Shown one piece after another: positions 62,501 to 64,000 of a DNA stretch of 64,000 bases. Source of the stretch: Flabesymbios commensalis (Eukaryota > Annelida > Polychaeta > Terebellida > Flabelligeridae); the NCBI GenBank assembly GCA_964017125.1, contig OZ024915.1, positions 75,718,226-75,782,225 of the forward strand, given 5' to 3'. How positions within the stretch are numbered: the stretch's first letter is position 1; each line of letters opens with the position of its first letter. The notes beneath the pieces are model-generated. The model had not been told where the DNA came from and ran no database searches. It saw nothing but the letters and a program-made list of their open reading frames with translations. Position numbers and translations under genes: made by a program.

Positions 62501-63671
62501 ACCCGTACTCATACGTGTACAAGCAAGCTTCAAACCAAATATCAAAAACGATTGAAATGTAGAACTTATAATAAATATACATTTATTATAAAATCACATT
62601 TTTTCCCCGCCAGGCTTGTGAATAAAATTTACTTACATATATACAATTTGCTTAAAAAAATCTTAAGCCAATGTAACACATTTAATGCTCATTTATTCTT
62701 AAAATGTTATTTTTTGAAGCACGTAAAGGGTTGATAATATAAACAAATATACTTTGTCATTTAAAACAGTCAGTCAGTAATTATAGTAATTCATATAAAC
62801 TAAATCATCCCCTTAGATATGAAAGGGTGTACCTGACGCTTAGCGGAGTGGTAGATACTTACTTTTATACCTAAGGGGACAAAATACACCAAAATAATAA
62901 ATCAGGGGTACTCAGTAGGTTAGGTATGTTGATAAATACAATGTTAAATAAGATTAGCTTCTATTACGTTTTGGAACTATGAGTCAGATTATGATTATGT
63001 TTGTTTATCGCGCCTCTGAGCTCTGATCATCGATGATTTAGGCGCAATAGAAGTTTATAATCAATATTATTATTATTAATTAGTAAAATTGAGCTAATGA
63101 GTCGCGTCAATTGAAAGGTGTAATAATGTATATGGTAAAATAACGACGATAGCGTGGTTTGGTAGACAGGGCACGTTCACCCTGCTCTTACTTAGCCCAT
63201 GTGCAGCTGAATTGTGTATTTCTATTTTTCATTCATTTGAAGTTGGAATTGCTAACGAATTTTCCAACTTCAAATGACAAAAAAAAAAATTATTTATAAA
63301 AGATATGCACATCCCAAATTGAATTATTTATTTAACTAACCATCCACCATTAAGTGTTTTACATTTGCAAGGGGCATTGTATTTGGTCTGAGACGCTCTA
63401 TAGAAACCGTATTTGGGTTTATAAGTACATGTACAAGAGTTAATATTGACCTATCGTCTGATGATGGCCTACCATTGACTTTGCCATCCCAGCAAACACT
63501 AAACATTTGTATAACATATGTACAATGTCGGACCAATGTCTAAGAGCAGCTTATCAGAGCAGACTTACCTTTAATGGCGTAGAGAATGCCTGCAAAATAC
63601 CACATGTGTGGAGATTCACACAGACGGATCTGTGGAATCAATACCTGGTTGTCTGGGTTGGCAGGATCGGG
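56408..63671 (-). CDS. metabotropic GABA-B receptor, subunit 2-like (gene extent, 5' part outside)
   Basis: Five exons join on the minus strand in matching phases: 63569-63671, 62208-62291, 60940-61091, 59721-59921 and 56408-56560. They encode the second extracellular loop, TM5, third intracellular loop, TM6, TM7 and a coiled-coil tail of a class [21 protein letters not shown] and CLVFVPK closely resemble vertebrate GABBR2 (PALNDSKYIGMSVYNV), more than GABBR1. GABA-B receptors are obligate heterodimers in the plasma membrane; subunit 2 couples to Gi/o and pairs through the coiled coil. The Venus-flytrap domain and TM1-4 must lie beyond position 64000. Three of the five exons have arrays of copied edges. 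Confidence 0.88.
56561..56820 (-). repeat. tandem copies of the terminal exon's 5' edge, 69-bp period
   Basis: On the minus strand each unit has a pyrimidine tract, CCCAG or CTAG, then TGTCGTCGCCGGATTGTTGA + GTTT, exactly the first 24 nt of the exon. The core is seen at 56610, 56679 and (changed to AGATTGTTGA) 56791; one unit at about 56740 has lost it. Several copies keep a good acceptor AG and pyrimidine tract, so they are plausible decoy 3' splice sites. Confidence 0.9.
57012..57375. repeat. worn MITE C and a GGGCAATATT hairpin repeat
   Basis: 57012-57210 resembles MITE C (ACACATCTCACTTTGCGGTT). 57225-57375 has AATATTGCCCGACGCGGATG and CATCTGCGGAGGGCAATAAT arms with a GAGCAGCACAAGGCGGAGCC loop, a dispersed-repeat type hairpin. 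Confidence 0.6.
57380..57815. other. intron, GC-richer patch, nothing recognised
   Basis: 57420-57600 is GC-richer than its surroundings but no frame gives a recognisable domain on either strand. Confidence 0.4.
57820..57965 (-). repeat. SINE family 1 remnant
   Basis: CTCATTTCGAACGACCTCGA, TTAGGCAGCACTTCATACCC and the end GTTGAACCCC resemble the 21795-21990 copy. Diverged. Confidence 0.4.
57970..59105. other. intron, nothing coding recognised
   Basis: AT-rich. A MITE A terminal fragment (CCCAGCAAACACGATACGGG) occurs at 58868. Confidence 0.5.
59112..59300. repeat. MITE family B, reverse orientation
   Basis: Hairpin ATCTGACGTTTTTAGACGTC and GACATCTAAAGTTGATCTCC, then TAGGTATTCAAATGAAGCGG and CATTTATGGTGATTTCAATT, the body of family B reversed. 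Confidence 0.75.
59339..59715. repeat. (TATAA)n pentanucleotide microsatellite next to a splice donor
   Basis: Two long runs of TATAA units with a short interruption at 59450-59555. On the minus strand the run begins directly at the donor (CAG|GTATTATATA) of exon 59721-59921. Tyr-Ile-Leu open frames are artefacts. Confidence 0.95.
59721..59921 (-). CDS. exon: C-terminal tail with coiled-coil start, GABA-B receptor-like
   Basis: It encodes [37 protein letters not shown], then [25 protein letters not shown]...L is a heptad pattern equivalent to the RLEGLQSENHRLRMKI coiled coil of GABBR2 that pairs with GABBR1. Both boundaries are phase 0; acceptor TTATTTGCAG. The donor GTATTA is weak and lies inside the start of a (TATAA)n microsatellite, so splice efficiency could depend on repeat context. 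Confidence 0.85.
60380..60622. repeat. MITE family B, complete, reverse orientation
   Basis: Starts TTAACCCTTTCAGCGCAGGG and ends TTTCAGTGCTTTAAGGGTTGA, hairpin ATCTGTAGACGTCAGATTCT. A complete copy of ~243 bp that defines the family's ends. Confidence 0.9.
60623..60785 (+). repeat. SINE family 2, 3' part
   Basis: ATTGATTCAATATTGTGGGG, GTGTCATCTCACCATCCTCA and TGTGCACAAAGGCTTAAAAC match the 3' half of the SINE at 33800-34110 read on its own strand. It directly abuts the MITE B. Confidence 0.75.
60940..61091 (-). CDS. exon: TM6-TM7 of GABA-B receptor-like
   Basis: It encodes [37 protein letters not shown] and [13 protein letters not shown]. The two hydrophobic stretches are TM6 and TM7; CLVFVPK is the conserved end of TM7 in GABA-B receptors. 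It starts in phase 1 after TATGTTTCAG and ends in phase 0 at donor GTAAAT. Two upstream 138-bp tandem copies of its acceptor and first ~115 nt (61092-61367) offer alternative acceptors, but only this one gives the complete TM7. Confidence 0.93.
61092..61367 (-). repeat. two 138-bp tandem duplicates of TM6-7 exon 5' part
   Basis: Acceptors TTTCAG|G recur at 61091, 61229 and 61367, exactly 138 bp (46 codons) apart. Each copy encodes [19 protein letters not shown] and most of the following segment, then runs in frame into the next acceptor ([10 protein letters not shown]). The middle copy has a TAG at 61167-61165 (AAG to TAG). Identity among copies is about 95% or more, so the duplication is recent. 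Use of either upstream acceptor would end the protein early. Confidence 0.95.
61385..61660 (-). repeat. older short copies of the TM6 exon's 5' edge
   Basis: Four to five ~50-70 bp units (plus strand: GATAAGACATAACACCATTA, then TTATAAACGGACAGACCT and AAAACATA) match the acceptor and first ~45 nt of exon 60940-61091 with increasing divergence away from the exon. Confidence 0.8.
61665..62200. other. intron with a MITE B copy
   Basis: 61865-62035 is a reverse MITE B lacking its hairpin (GTATTCAAATAAAGCGGAAA, CATTTATGATGATTTCAAAT). Nothing else recognised. Confidence 0.6.
62208..62291 (-). CDS. exon: TM5 end and third intracellular loop, GABA-B receptor-like
   Basis: It encodes [18 protein letters not shown] and PALNDSKFI. 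The ETR..(T)VPALNDSK loop is near-identical to GABBR2, where the Lys of NDSK is important for G-protein coupling, consistent with a coupling-competent subunit 2. Both ends are phase 1; acceptor TTTTACAG, donor GTAAGA. No edge copies seen here. Confidence 0.93.
62300..63560. other. intron with hairpins
   Basis: Hairpin E copy 3 at 62812-62880 (TTAGATATGAAAGGGTGTAC); a TTTGAAGTTGGAATTGC hairpin at 63225-63285; a MITE A fragment at about 63430-63555 (CCCAGCAAACACTAAACATT) that ends only ~15 bp from the donor at 63568. No coding content. Confidence 0.65.
63569..63671 (-). CDS. exon: extracellular loop 2 and start of TM5, GABA-B receptor-like
   Basis: It encodes [34 protein letters not shown]. 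The Cys in RLCESPHM is the loop-2 cysteine equivalent to HCENTHM of GABBR2, and [12 protein letters not shown] opens TM5. Starts phase 0 after ATTATTTCCAG, ends phase 1 at donor GTAAGT. Upstream exons (Venus flytrap, TM1-4) are outside the window. Copies of its 5' edge lie upstream at 63680-63935. Confidence 0.88.
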
Positions 63672-63679
63672 CTGGAAAT

Positions 63680-63935
63680 AATTAGCATATCACGTGTCAG
63701 ATTAGCATACCACGTGTCAGATTAGCATATCACCTGTAAGATGTGCTTCCACATCATAATTGGCTGAATCATATAATTATAGCATATCACGTGTCATATT
63801 ATGATATCACGTGTCAGATAAGGTATCATGTGACATAACTACATGCACGATTGGCTGAATCAGAAGCAAAATGATAGCATATCACGTGTCTCATAAAGTA
63901 TCACGTGACAAAACTACACACCAGGATTGGCTGGA
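63680..63935 (-). repeat. copies of the TM5 exon's 5' edge, with CACGTG motifs
   Basis: On the minus strand CACGTGATATGCTA, an AT tract and ATTCAGCCAATC or GATCCAGCCAATCCTG recur near 63925, 63850 and 63760, matching CACGTGATATGCTAATTATT, then CAG and CCCGATCCTGCCAACCC at the real exon start. CACGTG is found at 63691, 63711, 63788, 63808, 63883 and 63902. The acceptor AG is kept in the copy near 63930. Confidence 0.7.
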
Positions 63936-64000
63936 TCTGATAATAAACAATAATAAACATAATCATGAAATATGTGAAAAACAAGTTGCCTTATAATTAA

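Overview
The window is metazoan nuclear DNA: exons of recognisable animal genes with GT..AG introns, AT-rich introns, dense palindromic MITE-like elements, tRNA-derived SINEs, a LINE 3' end and long tandem arrays. The repeat style suggests a marine invertebrate (mollusc, brachiopod, annelid, hemichordate or similar), but nothing here fixes the phylum. No LTR retrovirus, Polinton or other capsid- or envelope-bearing element was recognised.

Three host genes can be read. (1) 730-26392, plus strand: a mosaic serine protease, incomplete at its 5' end, with LDLa-LDLa-LDLa-SRCR-trypsin-fold domains in the order of the C-terminal half of corin and some TMPRSS proteins. His, Asp and Ser of the triad are all present and splice phases agree throughout. 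(2) 31783-42537, minus strand: a complete 198-residue NADPH-dependent FMN reductase-like flavoprotein in three coding exons, with two interchangeable first exons (42411-42537 and 38033-38159). (3) 56408-63671, minus strand: the 3' part of a metabotropic GABA-B receptor, subunit-2-like (TM5-TM7, start of the C-terminal coiled coil, probable terminal exon). Its 5' part lies beyond the right edge.

Layout: 0.7-26.4 kb protease; 26.4-31.7 kb intergenic with MITEs and a SINE; 31.8-42.5 kb flavoprotein; 42.6-56 kb gene-poor, full of MITEs, SINEs and satellites; 56.4-63.7 kb receptor. The genes show no functional link; they are simply neighbours.

The most striking signal is shared by all three genes. 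Introns next to coding exons repeatedly hold tandem, same-orientation copies of the exon's own edge together with its splice site. The extreme case is about 147 copies (11 kb) of the last ~55 nt of the third LDLa exon plus its GTAAGT donor at 3376-14391. Similar smaller arrays flank the protease His, Asp, penultimate and Ser exons, exon 3 of the flavoprotein, and three receptor exons, one of them on both sides. This recurrent exon-edge amplification is the best candidate here for an undescribed process.
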